From RGIG6307 sp964424345 (GTDB lineage: Bacteria > Bacillota > Clostridia > Lachnospirales > Lachnospiraceae): a stretch of DNA of 7,684 bases. Of this stretch, positions 1-5,504 are shown one piece after another. Position 1 is the stretch's first letter. Every line of letters begins with the position of its first letter. The DNA lies in assembly GCA_964424345.1 (NCBI GenBank), contig CAYRIK010000053.1, positions 1 through 7,684 of the forward strand, written 5' to 3'. The notes beneath the pieces were generated by a model, which was not told where the DNA came from, did not search any database, and saw only the letters and a list, made by a program, of their open reading frames with translations. The translations under genes were made by a program, and so were the position numbers.

Positions 1-53
1 TAGAACACCAGCCTTCCAAGCTGGATACGTGGGTTCGATTCCCATCACCCGCT
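1..53 (+). tRNA. tRNA-Gly(TCC), 5' end outside the window
   Basis: This is the 3' part of a glycine tRNA; about 18 bases are missing at the window edge. The visible part holds the anticodon stem CCAGC/GCTGG around loop CTTCCAA (anticodon TCC, reading GGA/GGG), the T arm with GTTCGATTC, and the 3' acceptor strand CACCCGC plus discriminator T. It is identical base for base to the corresponding parts of the complete copies at 229-299 and 503-573. No CCA is encoded, so the end must be added by the CCA-adding enzyme. Confidence 0.95.
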
Positions 54-147
54 TCGCTTTACCAAGTGTAAGCGATAGCGGTGTAGTAACATTGCATTTA
101 AAAGTACAAAAGAACGTATCTTTGATACGAAAGTACATAAGATATAT

Positions 148-222
148 CGGGGTGTGGCTCAGTTTGGCTAGAGCGCCTGGTTTGGGACCAGGATGTCGCA
201 GGTTCGAATCCTGTCACCCCGA
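148..222 (+). tRNA. tRNA-Pro(TGG), copy 1
   Basis: This is a complete 75-base proline tRNA. The acceptor strands CGGGGTG and CACCCCG pair and are followed by discriminator A. The D stem is GCTC/GAGC. The anticodon stem CCTGG/CCAGG encloses loop TTTGGGA, giving anticodon TGG, which reads CCA and other CCN codons. The T arm is GCAGG-TTCGAAT-CCTGT. No CCA is encoded. The gene is identical to the copy at 394-468, and only 6 bases separate it from the next tRNA-Gly, so the two are surely cut from one transcript. Confidence 0.97.
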
Positions 223-228
223 TTGTAT

Positions 229-299
229 GCGGGTGTAGTTCAATGGTAGAACACCAGCCTTCCAAGCTGGATACGTGGGTTCGATTCCCATCACCCGCT
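229..299 (+). tRNA. tRNA-Gly(TCC), copy 2
   Basis: This is a complete 71-base glycine tRNA. The acceptor strands GCGGGTG and CACCCGC pair, the discriminator is T, the D loop contains the usual AATGG, and the anticodon stem CCAGC/GCTGG encloses CTTCCAA (anticodon TCC). The T loop carries TTCGATT. It is identical to the other two glycine copies where they can be compared. Confidence 0.97.
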
Positions 300-470
300 T
301 CGCTTTACCAAGTGTAAGCGATAGCGGTGTAGTAACATTGCATTTAAAAGTACAAAAGAACGTATCTTTGATACGAAAGTACATAAGATATATCGGGGTG
401 TGGCTCAGTTTGGCTAGAGCGCCTGGTTTGGGACCAGGATGTCGCAGGTTCGAATCCTGTCACCCCGATT
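247..470 (+). repeat. Direct repeat copy 2 (tRNA-Gly/spacer/tRNA-Pro)
   Basis: This is the second copy of the 246-bp unit and matches 1-224 without a mismatch, including the non-coding spacer between the two tRNA genes. After 470 the sequences differ: copy 1 runs directly into GTATGCGGG and the next glycine gene, whereas copy 2 has a 34-base AT-rich gap (469-502) before the last glycine gene. Confidence 0.97.
394..468 (+). tRNA. tRNA-Pro(TGG), copy 2
   Basis: This is a proline tRNA identical to the copy at 148-222, with the same CGGGGTG/CACCCCG acceptor stem, TGG anticodon and no encoded CCA. It is followed by a 34-base AT-rich gap before the last glycine gene. Confidence 0.97.
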
Positions 471-502
471 TTTATTTTACTTAAAATTGATTATATGATT
501 AT

Positions 503-573
503 GCGGGTGTAGTTCAATGGTAGAACACCAGCCTTCCAAGCTGGATACGTGGGTTCGATTCCCATCACCCGCT
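503..573 (+). tRNA. tRNA-Gly(TCC), copy 3, last of the array
   Basis: This is the third identical glycine tRNA with anticodon TCC. What follows it differs from the other copies: the Gly-Pro spacer is absent and the sequence goes directly into a T-rich stretch and an intrinsic terminator at 586-619. It is therefore the distal end of the tRNA transcription unit. Confidence 0.97.
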
Positions 574-585
574 CTTTTATTTTTT

Positions 586-619
586 ACAGGGAGTCTTGTT
601 TGAGGGCTTCCTGTTTTTT
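586..619 (+). terminator. Intrinsic terminator of the tRNA array
   Basis: The arms ACAGGGAGTC (586-595) and GGCTTCCTGT (605-614) form a 10-bp stem with two G-T pairs and a 9-base loop, followed directly by a T run (614-619). It lies 13 bases after the last tRNA, as expected for the end of a polycistronic tRNA transcript. Confidence 0.85.
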
Positions 620-905
620 ATTATGTAAAATTACTTGTTTTTTAGTATGCAAAAACAATCTGCAAGGATGAACACGAGCGTATATGGAAAGTATTGTTTT
701 GCAAAATGCTTGTCCTAGCAAAGTGGAATATCAAAAATGATATAAATATAGTATAATGAGTGCAGCAAGCTTGTGGCATAGCGTTTCCATGATGGATGGG
801 AAAATGTGACTATGATAAAGTTTGCCTAAATTCGTTAAGGATGAAGTACAATTGTAGTATAATAAATTTTGTAAGTGAGTATATACATTGTAGAGAGAAT
901 GGAGT
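620..905. other. AT-rich non-coding region between the tRNA terminator and the DUF3810 gene
   Basis: I see no credible gene in this stretch. It holds an inverted repeat (648-659 with 693-703), an isolated TATAAT at 752-757 without a good -35 box, and the likely promoter of the next gene (835-863). A small RNA starting near 765 cannot be excluded, but no terminator for one is visible before the next gene. Confidence 0.5.
835..863 (+). promoter_or_regulatory. Probable sigma-A promoter of the DUF3810 gene
   Basis: A perfect TATAAT -10 box lies at 858-863, with a weak -35 box TTAAGG (835-840, three of six consensus bases) 17 bases upstream. Transcription would begin near 870 and leave a leader of about 35 bases before the start codon at 906. 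Confidence 0.45.
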
Positions 906-2054
906 GTGTTAGAAATCGTGAAAAAAATACAAAAGATAGGTCAAAATATATATGTGAGAATATATGGGGTTCTTACTGCATTGATTGTAGTGATTAATGT
1001 GATTGCTTGGAATAGTTCTTTATTTTGTGATACTTATATTAAATATATTTTTCCAATCTGGGTTAATACATATGGAAGGCTGACAGGTCTAGTTCCTTTT
1101 TCTGTCGGAGAAATTATGCTTGTACTTGGTGTATTGCTTGTTGCAGTGGCAGCAGTTTTGTGGATTTTTTGTTTGATAAAAAGCATGAGAAAGAGGATTC
1201 GCTTGTTTTATTCTTTTTTTGCATGGACGGTACTTATTGTTTGTATGATTATGACATTGAATTGCTCTGTTTTGTATCATGCTACGACTTTGTCAGAAAA
1301 ATATTTTCAAGAAGAAGGTACGCAGGAATATACATTAGAAGATTTGATTACAGTAAGAAATCTTGTTGTAGAAGAATGTGAACGACTTTCTAATATGATG
1401 CCAAGAGATGCAGATGGAACTATTGTGTATGATAAAGATATTAGAACACAGGCAGTACGATATATGAAAAAATTAGGCGAAGAATATGATCAATTAAATG
1501 GATATTTTCCGTCTCCAAAGCCGTTGTATACATCAGATTTTTTTAGTCAGCAAAAAATGTGTGGATATTATTTTCCGTTTTCCATGGAAGCAAATTACAA
1601 TGATGTCATGTATATTATGAATAAGCCATCTACCATGTGCCATGAACTTTCGCATTTAAGGGGATATATTTTTGAGGATGAAGCCAATTTTATCAGTTTT
1701 TTAGCTTGTATTGGTGCTGAGGATGATTTGGTATTTCAGTATAGTGGTTATTTAAGCGTGCTGAATTATTTAGATAACGATTTTTATAGAGCAATCGGGC
1801 GAAATATGGACGTGTATCGTACTCAACCGATTATTTCAGCACAAGTACGAGAGGATAATATATTCGTTACAGAAAAAGAATGGGAACGTATCAATGCTAA
1901 GGCATGGTTTGATACAGAAACAGTAGATGAAGTTTCTGATGCGTTGGTAGATACGACTTTAAAGGCAAATGGGGTAGCAGATGGCATGATTAGTTATAAT
2001 CGTGTTGTAAAGCTATTATTGCAGTATTATAAAAAGATGGGTGTGCTTTCTTAG
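906..2054 (+). CDS. DUF3810 membrane protein with HExxH zinc-peptidase-like motif
   Basis: This 382-residue protein has three predicted membrane segments in its first third (about residues 19-37, 67-91 and 101-123) and a large soluble C-terminal part. The stretch GRLTGLVPFSVGEIM (57-71) and the later CHELSHLRG are typical of the DUF3810 family (PF12725). His246-Glu247-x-x-His250 is an HExxH motif, and EDEANF (257-262) just after it could supply the third metal ligand, as in gluzincin-type peptidases. I infer a membrane-bound metallopeptidase; family substrates are unknown to me. The start is uncertain. GTG 906 has only AGAGAG (892-897) at a useful distance, since GGAG at 901-904 is too close. 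An in-frame GTG at 918 follows GGAG by 13 bases. The gene stands alone and converges with the deacetylase gene 143 bp downstream. Confidence 0.85.
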   Translation: MLEIVKKIQKIGQNIYVRIYGVLTALIVVINVIAWNSSLFCDTYIKYIFPIWVNTYGRLTGLVPFSVGEIMLVLGVLLVAVAAVLWIFCLIKSMRKRIRLFYSFFAWTVLIVCMIMTLNCSVLYHATTLSEKYFQEEGTQEYTLEDLITVRNLVVEECERLSNMMPRDADGTIVYDKDIRTQAVRYMKKLGEEYDQLNGYFPSPKPLYTSDFFSQQKMCGYYFPFSMEANYNDVMYIMNKPSTMCHELSHLRGYIFEDEANFISFLACIGAEDDLVFQYSGYLSVLNYLDNDFYRAIGRNMDVYRTQPIISAQVREDNIFVTEKEWERINAKAWFDTETVDEVSDALVDTTLKANGVADGMISYNRVVKLLLQYYKKMGVLS

Positions 2055-2197
2055 TAAATGCTTCGCAAAGATATACATAGAAATGGAGAACATAGTTGAA
2101 AGCTGCAGTCTCATTTATGGTACATCAAAGCGAAGCCTAAATTTTATAGAATATAAAAATTGTAAAGGGTTGTAAGTTTTTTATAGCAATATTGGAT

Positions 2198-2965
2198 TTA
2201 GGAAGCGTCAGGAATTTGACGGCCTTCGTGGTTCATATGGTATTGCTCTTTGTAAATTAATTCAGAAACAGGCACAAAGGTATATCCATTTTCTTTTAAA
2301 GCAGTAATCATTGTGTCGAGTGCTTCTGCTGTATATTTTGCTCCATTATGACAAAGAATGATACTTCCGGAATCAAGGTGTTTGTGGGTAGTTACGGTGC
2401 GAATGATAGAGTCTACACCATAGTCTTTCCAGTCGAGACTGTCCACATCCCATTGAATGGTATAATATCCGCAATCTGCGGCATTTAGTATGACACTGTT
2501 ATCATAATCTCCATAAGGAGGACGGAAAAGAAACATATCGTAATCAGTCAGCTCTTTGACTTTTTCATGGACGCTCATCAGTTCCTTTTTTTGTTCTGAT
2601 GCAGAAAGTTGGCTCATGTTTTTATGGTTCTGACTGTGATTGCCAAGATCATGACCAGCTTCCAAAATGGCTTTCACATCGTCGGGATAGGATTCTATCC
2701 AGCCGCCAGTCATAAAAAAAGTGACTTTGATCTCATGTTTTTTTAAGATTTCTAGGATTTTAGAGGTATCTTCATTGCCCCATGCGGCATCAAATGTGAG
2801 GGCTATTTTTTTCTCTTCACCGCAATCTACACAGTAGATTGGAAGATGGCGTTTTCCTACTTGACTAGAAGTAAGAACAGAAGAAGAAAAATTATGATAG
2901 ACATAATACAAAAGTGCAGTACCACAAAAACAAAAGACTGCTAAAGAAAAGAGTTTTTTAAACAT
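2198..2965 (-). CDS. Membrane-anchored polysaccharide deacetylase, CE4/NodB family, PdaB-like
   Basis: This 255-residue protein probably removes acetyl groups from N-acetylated sugars of peptidoglycan or a related polymer outside the membrane. Residues 5-24 form an uncleaved-looking signal anchor. The NodB domain (about 52-238) shows the CE4 motifs in order: TFDAAWGNED (57-66, Asp59 the likely base), NHSQNH (His110 and His114, metal ligands), RPPYG (148-152), DVDSLDW (173-179) and LCHNG (204-208, His206). Motif 1 departs from the usual TFDDG but matches the TFDxxWG form of sporulation PdaB proteins, and the length also fits PdaB. The start ATG is preceded by AAAAAAAGG, 5 bases away. The gene lies downstream of a strong terminator, so it probably has its own promoter. 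Deacetylase activity is well supported; a sporulation role is inferred. Confidence 0.9.
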   Translation of the reverse strand: MFKKLFSLAVFCFCGTALLYYVYHNFSSSVLTSSQVGKRHLPIYCVDCGEEKKIALTFDAAWGNEDTSKILEILKKHEIKVTFFMTGGWIESYPDDVKAILEAGHDLGNHSQNHKNMSQLSASEQKKELMSVHEKVKELTDYDMFLFRPPYGDYDNSVILNAADCGYYTIQWDVDSLDWKDYGVDSIIRTVTTHKHLDSGSIILCHNGAKYTAEALDTMITALKENGYTFVPVSELIYKEQYHMNHEGRQIPDAS

Positions 2966-2985
2966 AAAAACCTTTTTTTGTTTTA

Positions 2986-2993
2986 AACGTATG
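2986..2993 (-). promoter_or_regulatory. Possible sporulation-type -10 element (CATACGTT) for the deacetylase gene
   Basis: On the minus strand, CATACGTT fits the CATANNNT -10 consensus of the mother-cell sigma factors SigE and SigK. It lies about 20 bases before the deacetylase start, between the upstream terminator and the gene. No convincing matching -35 sequence is present in the T-rich DNA above it, so this is only suggestive. Confidence 0.2.
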
Positions 2994-3003
2994 AAAAAAG
3001 AAG

Positions 3004-3051
3004 AGAAAAAAGAACCTGAGGCAACAGATAAATATCTGTTGCCCCAGGTTC
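3004..3051 (-). terminator. Very strong intrinsic terminator of the phosphotransferase gene
   Basis: The arms GAACCTG (3012-3018) plus GGCAACAGATA (3020-3030) pair with TATCTGTTGCC (3033-3043) plus CAGGTTC (3045-3051), with a single mismatch (A3019/C3044). This gives an interrupted 18-bp stem with a very tight AT-rich loop. On the minus strand the stem is followed by a T run (complement of 3005-3011), so it ends transcription of the minus-strand gene upstream and separates it from the deacetylase gene. Confidence 0.9.
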
Positions 3052-3093
3052 GTGAAAATATTGAAAAATCCTATATGAGAAAAAAGATTATAC

Positions 3094-3843
3094 TTATTCG
3101 TAATCAAATACGTTGATCCACTTTTCTAATAAAGCATGCTGAGCAGGTTCTGCCTTTAATGTTTGAGCTGCAGCTACAATAGGAATCCAACGCTGGATAT
3201 ATTTCTTGTCAATGCCAGTCTTAGCACAGAAAGCAGAAATATATTTCTCTGCAAGCTCTGCTTTGCCATCAAGATGGAAGAGCAGGTAAGTAGTTGCTGC
3301 ATCTGCGGATGCATTACCCTGTGTTGCGTGAGCCCAGTCAAGGATATAAGCCTTTCCTTCAGGTGTGATTATGATATTGCTAGGATTAAAGTCGCCATGA
3401 CAAACTTTTTCGTGTTTATGAACACCGGATAAAAGTGTATGAAGATCATATTTAGTACCATTGTCAATATCAGCCTGATCAATCTTACGTGCCATTTTTT
3501 CAAGAAGATCATTTAATAAAGGTGCTTTTTTAGAAAGAATTTCAGTTTGGAGAGATATAAATAACTCTATATATTCGTCTGCTTTATCAGGATGTGCTTC
3601 CATAAGCTGTTCTAAAGTCTGACCTTCGATATATTCACTAATAATTGCCCATTTTCCATCAATTTTAGTAACTTCTAAAACTTTTGGAATAGCAAGACCA
3701 GTTTCTTCAACTCTAGATTGATTTAATGCTTCATTTAAAATATCAGACTTAGAAAATTTTTCATCGAAAAGCTTAATAACGGTGTCACCATCGCGGTAGA
3801 CAGTTTTATGTGGACGTGTTGCAATAACTTGTTCTGATTTCAT
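3094..3843 (-). CDS. APH/choline-kinase-fold small-molecule phosphotransferase
   Basis: This protein has the aminoglycoside-phosphotransferase fold (PF01636), which transfers phosphate from ATP to a small hydroxylated substrate. Numbering from the start chosen here (249 residues), VIKLF holds a candidate ATP lysine (Lys24). ISEYIEGQTL (68-77) looks like the hinge. CHGDFNPSNI (148-157) is the catalytic loop with Asp151 and Asn156, and ILDWA (167-171) supplies the metal-binding Asp169. An upstream in-frame ATG at 3858 has no ribosome binding site, while ATG 3843 has GGAGGA at an ideal 8 bases, so 3843 is the better start. Nothing in the sequence or context identifies the substrate. Resistance to aminoglycosides should not be assumed, because clostridia carry many paralogues of this fold. 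It is followed by its own strong terminator and diverges from trmO. Confidence 0.88.
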   Translation of the reverse strand: MKSEQVIATRPHKTVYRDGDTVIKLFDEKFSKSDILNEALNQSRVEETGLAIPKVLEVTKIDGKWAIISEYIEGQTLEQLMEAHPDKADEYIELFISLQTEILSKKAPLLNDLLEKMARKIDQADIDNGTKYDLHTLLSGVHKHEKVCHGDFNPSNIIITPEGKAYILDWAHATQGNASADAATTYLLFHLDGKAELAEKYISAFCAKTGIDKKYIQRWIPIVAAAQTLKAEPAQHALLEKWINVFDYE

Positions 3844-3908
3844 ACGAGTATCCTCCATGTAATTTTATAATGAGCCATCAAGTTCGATGAATATTATCTC
3901 TTGGTGTT

Positions 3909-3937
3909 ATGATAACATAGTTGTCTGAAAAAATAAA
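3909..3937 (-). promoter_or_regulatory. Possible promoter of the phosphotransferase gene
   Basis: Read on the minus strand, TTTATT (complement of 3932-3937) and TATCAT (complement of 3909-3914) are spaced by 17 bases. The -10 box matches five of six consensus bases and the -35 box three of six. It would give a leader of about 60 bases. The -10 box lies inside the small palindrome GTTATGATAAC (3906-3916), which could be an operator. Confidence 0.3.
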
Positions 3938-4033
3938 GTGGTTTTTGGAAAAATTATAAAAAAATAAAAACAATCAAAAATTGATAAAAAATTAACAATA
4001 GTGACGGATGAATAAAGAAAGGAAGTTAAAAAG

Positions 4034-4699
4034 ATGAAAGTCATTGCAAAAATAGAAACAGATTTTACAGAAAAATTTGGGATTCCACGTCAAAGTGGTC
4101 TTGTGGATGAACTAAAAGGAACTATTGTATTTGAAGAGGAATATCGTAATCCAGAAGCACTAAAAGGGTTAGAAGGATATGATTATATTTGGCTTTTGTG
4201 GAAATTTGAGGGAGTAGAACGAGATCATTGGTCTGTGACGGTACGTCCTCCAAGACTTGGAGGAAATAAGCATGTAGGGGTGTTTGCAACCCGTTCGCCA
4301 TTTCGTCCAAATCCAATCGGACTTTCTTGTGTGAAGTTAGAATCTATAGAAATAGATCGTATAAAAGGTCCGCTTTTACGTGTATCGGGCATTGATTTGA
4401 GAAATCAGACACCAATTTATGACATAAAACCATATTTACCGTATGCAGACTGTCATCCGGATGCGAGAGGTGGGTTTGCACAAGAAGTACAAGAGTATGC
4501 ATTGCAAGTGGAATTTCCAGCAGAACTTTTACAAAAAATTCCATTACAGAAACAAAAAGCAGTAATCGAAGTATTAAAACAAGATCCAAGACCATCTTAT
4601 CATAATGATCCGACAAGGATTTATGGAATGCAGTTTGCAGGATTTGATATCCGCTTTTTCGTAGATGGCAATTTGCTGACCGTTACAGAAGTTGTGTGA
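4034..4699 (+). CDS. trmO: tRNA (t6A37-N6)-methyltransferase TrmO (TsaA/YaeB family)
   Basis: TrmO uses S-adenosylmethionine to methylate t6A at position 37 of threonine tRNAs, giving m6t6A, which tunes decoding of ACY codons. The 221-residue protein fits the family length and layout. The TsaA-like beta-barrel domain (about 1-135) carries GYDYIWLLWKF (48-58), the signature RSPFRPNPIGLS (87-98) that forms much of the cofactor site, and DIKPYLPYAD (130-139). The C-terminal domain carries QDPRPSY (183-189), the usual DPRPxY motif. The start ATG has AAAGGAAG 8 bases upstream. I see no convincing promoter in the 175-bp divergent region. Its stop codon is only 10 bp from that of the convergent DUF5662 gene. 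The older name tsaA should not be confused with the unrelated TsaA peroxidase. Confidence 0.93.
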   Translation: MKVIAKIETDFTEKFGIPRQSGLVDELKGTIVFEEEYRNPEALKGLEGYDYIWLLWKFEGVERDHWSVTVRPPRLGGNKHVGVFATRSPFRPNPIGLSCVKLESIEIDRIKGPLLRVSGIDLRNQTPIYDIKPYLPYADCHPDARGGFAQEVQEYALQVEFPAELLQKIPLQKQKAVIEVLKQDPRPSYHNDPTRIYGMQFAGFDIRFFVDGNLLTVTEVV

Positions 4700-4709
4700 A
4701 AATACAGAA

Positions 4710-5252
4710 TTATTGTAAAACATAAGTGTTGTACAGTGCTTGCAGTTTCTGCTTTTGTACGGCTTTGTTTCCTTCTTTAGCATAGGCGGTAAAAGCAGCT
4801 CGCATAAAGTTTTGGATGCGTGGATTTACATAAGGTCCATAGTTTTGAGCTTCAAAGTAATTCAAAGGGCAGTCTAGGGTGTATTCTTTTCCTTTATATA
4901 CTTTGCTTGCGGAAATCATATCACAGATCATTTCACAAGCGTAAGGAAATGGGATGATGCAGCCATAAGCACCAACTGTATAACCATCAATCCAATATTC
5001 CCAATGATGTTTATTGCGGCCTTTGTGGTGCAGCCATGCTTTACTGTAACCGTTAATTTCACGACTGACTGCCAATGGAGAACGGTGTCCATTATAATAT
5101 TTTACACTTTCGATAAATTCAACAGGGGAAAATTTGCTCAGATCATGAAGAATACCACGTATTGGAATGCCAGCAATACAGCATAACTTAAATACTTCCC
5201 ACTTGTGATGAGATACTAAAGCAAAATGTTTCCATATATTTTGAAGTTTCAT
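4710..5252 (-). CDS. DUF5662 family protein, HD-domain-like histidine pattern
   Basis: This 180-residue soluble protein resembles the DUF5662 family, which is common in Firmicutes and phages and has no established function. It is rich in His, Trp and Tyr and has conserved-looking blocks: HHKWEVF (15-21), HDLSKFSPVEF (36-46), HHKGRNKHHWEYW (75-87) and a later Asp111 in CEMICDM. A first His, then His-Asp, further His pairs and a distal Asp is the ligand order of metal-dependent HD-superfamily phosphohydrolases, so a metal-binding hydrolase is a reasonable inference, not a demonstrated one. The start ATG follows AGAAAGAGAGAA, a weak purine-rich ribosome binding site. A plausible promoter lies at 5289-5317. 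The gene converges with trmO, and I see no terminator between them. Confidence 0.82.
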   Translation of the reverse strand: MKLQNIWKHFALVSHHKWEVFKLCCIAGIPIRGILHDLSKFSPVEFIESVKYYNGHRSPLAVSREINGYSKAWLHHKGRNKHHWEYWIDGYTVGAYGCIIPFPYACEMICDMISASKVYKGKEYTLDCPLNYFEAQNYGPYVNPRIQNFMRAAFTAYAKEGNKAVQKQKLQALYNTYVLQ

Positions 5253-5288
5253 ATATATTCTCTCTTTCTAGTAGTAAAATTCCATGCA

Positions 5289-5317
5289 AGTGTAGCATAT
5301 ATTTAATTGTAATGCAA
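5289..5317 (-). promoter_or_regulatory. Probable extended -10 promoter of the DUF5662 gene
   Basis: On the minus strand TTGCAT (complement of 5312-5317) and TACACT (complement of 5289-5294) are exactly 17 bases apart. The -10 box is preceded by TGC, an extended -10 TGn motif that compensates for its imperfect match. Transcription would start about 30 bases before the ATG. Confidence 0.45.
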
Positions 5318-5420
5318 ATTTCTAAGAAGAAAATAGATGTTTAGGATATGGTAAATAAGCAAAATATAAAGGAGTAGTTTATTAAGTACAAAAAAAGATT
5401 ATGAAATAATTGTAAAGTGC

Positions 5421-5449
5421 TTGAAAATATAGAAAAGATGCGTTATAAT
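5421..5449 (+). promoter_or_regulatory. Strong sigma-A promoter of hpf
   Basis: TTGAAA (5421-5426) and a perfect TATAAT (5444-5449) are separated by the ideal 17 bases, making this the best promoter in the window. Transcription should begin near 5456. It therefore excludes translation from the GTG at 5417 and supports the hpf start at 5501, with a leader of about 45 bases. Confidence 0.8.
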
Positions 5450-5483
5450 GTATATACAATAAACGAAAGGAAGCATACAGTTC

Positions 5484-5504
5484 TTGTATCGGGTGTGTAT
5501 ATGA
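5484..5504 (+). CDS. Candidate six-codon leader ORF overlapping the hpf start
   Basis: AAAGGAAG (5466-5473), the best Shine-Dalgarno match in the hpf leader, sits 10 bases before a TTG that opens a six-codon frame (TTG TAT CGG GTG TGT ATA, stop TGA). The stop overlaps the hpf ATG as ATGA, the usual layout for translational coupling. The good ribosome site is too far (27 bases) from the hpf ATG to serve it directly. This is an inference from spacing only; such short frames also arise by chance. Confidence 0.25.
   Translation: MYRVCI

Larger units (their letters stand above)
1..224 (+). repeat. Direct repeat copy 1 (tRNA-Gly/spacer/tRNA-Pro)
   Basis: Positions 1-224 are identical to 247-470, giving a 246-bp period. 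The unit covers tRNA-Gly, a 94-bp spacer and tRNA-Pro. The left edge lies outside the window, so the repeat may extend further and there may be more copies upstream. Identity ends just after tRNA-Pro, within GATT. Confidence 0.97.

Noticed and set aside
29..484. Two identical 69-codon open frames in the tRNA array
   Set aside because: They run through the tRNA genes and spacer and repeat only because the DNA is duplicated. Structured RNA genes explain the sequence completely.
752..757. Second promoter upstream of the DUF3810 gene
   Set aside because: TATAAT is perfect, but no acceptable -35 box lies 16-18 bases upstream; the nearest good TTGTCC (710-715) is 36 bases away.
503..905. Integration site of a mobile element at the last tRNA-Gly
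   Set aside because: The tRNA is followed by its normal terminator. There is no duplicated tRNA 3' end downstream in the window and no integrase.
3094..3843. Aminoglycoside resistance gene
   Set aside because: Only the general kinase fold is supported. The sequence does not match a resistance enzyme I recognise, and the context is housekeeping.
3906..3916. Palindrome GTTATGATAAC between the phosphotransferase gene and trmO as a definite operator
   Set aside because: It is too short and AT-rich to stand alone, and no regulator gene is nearby. It is mentioned only with the possible promoter.
5365..5376. AAAGGAG with a TATAAA nearby, looking like a ribosome site or a SigH -35 element upstream of hpf
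   Set aside because: No reading frame starts at a usable distance; ATG 5401 gives only two codons. The nearest SigH-like -10 (AAAGATT, 5394-5400) is 17 bases away instead of the usual 11-12.
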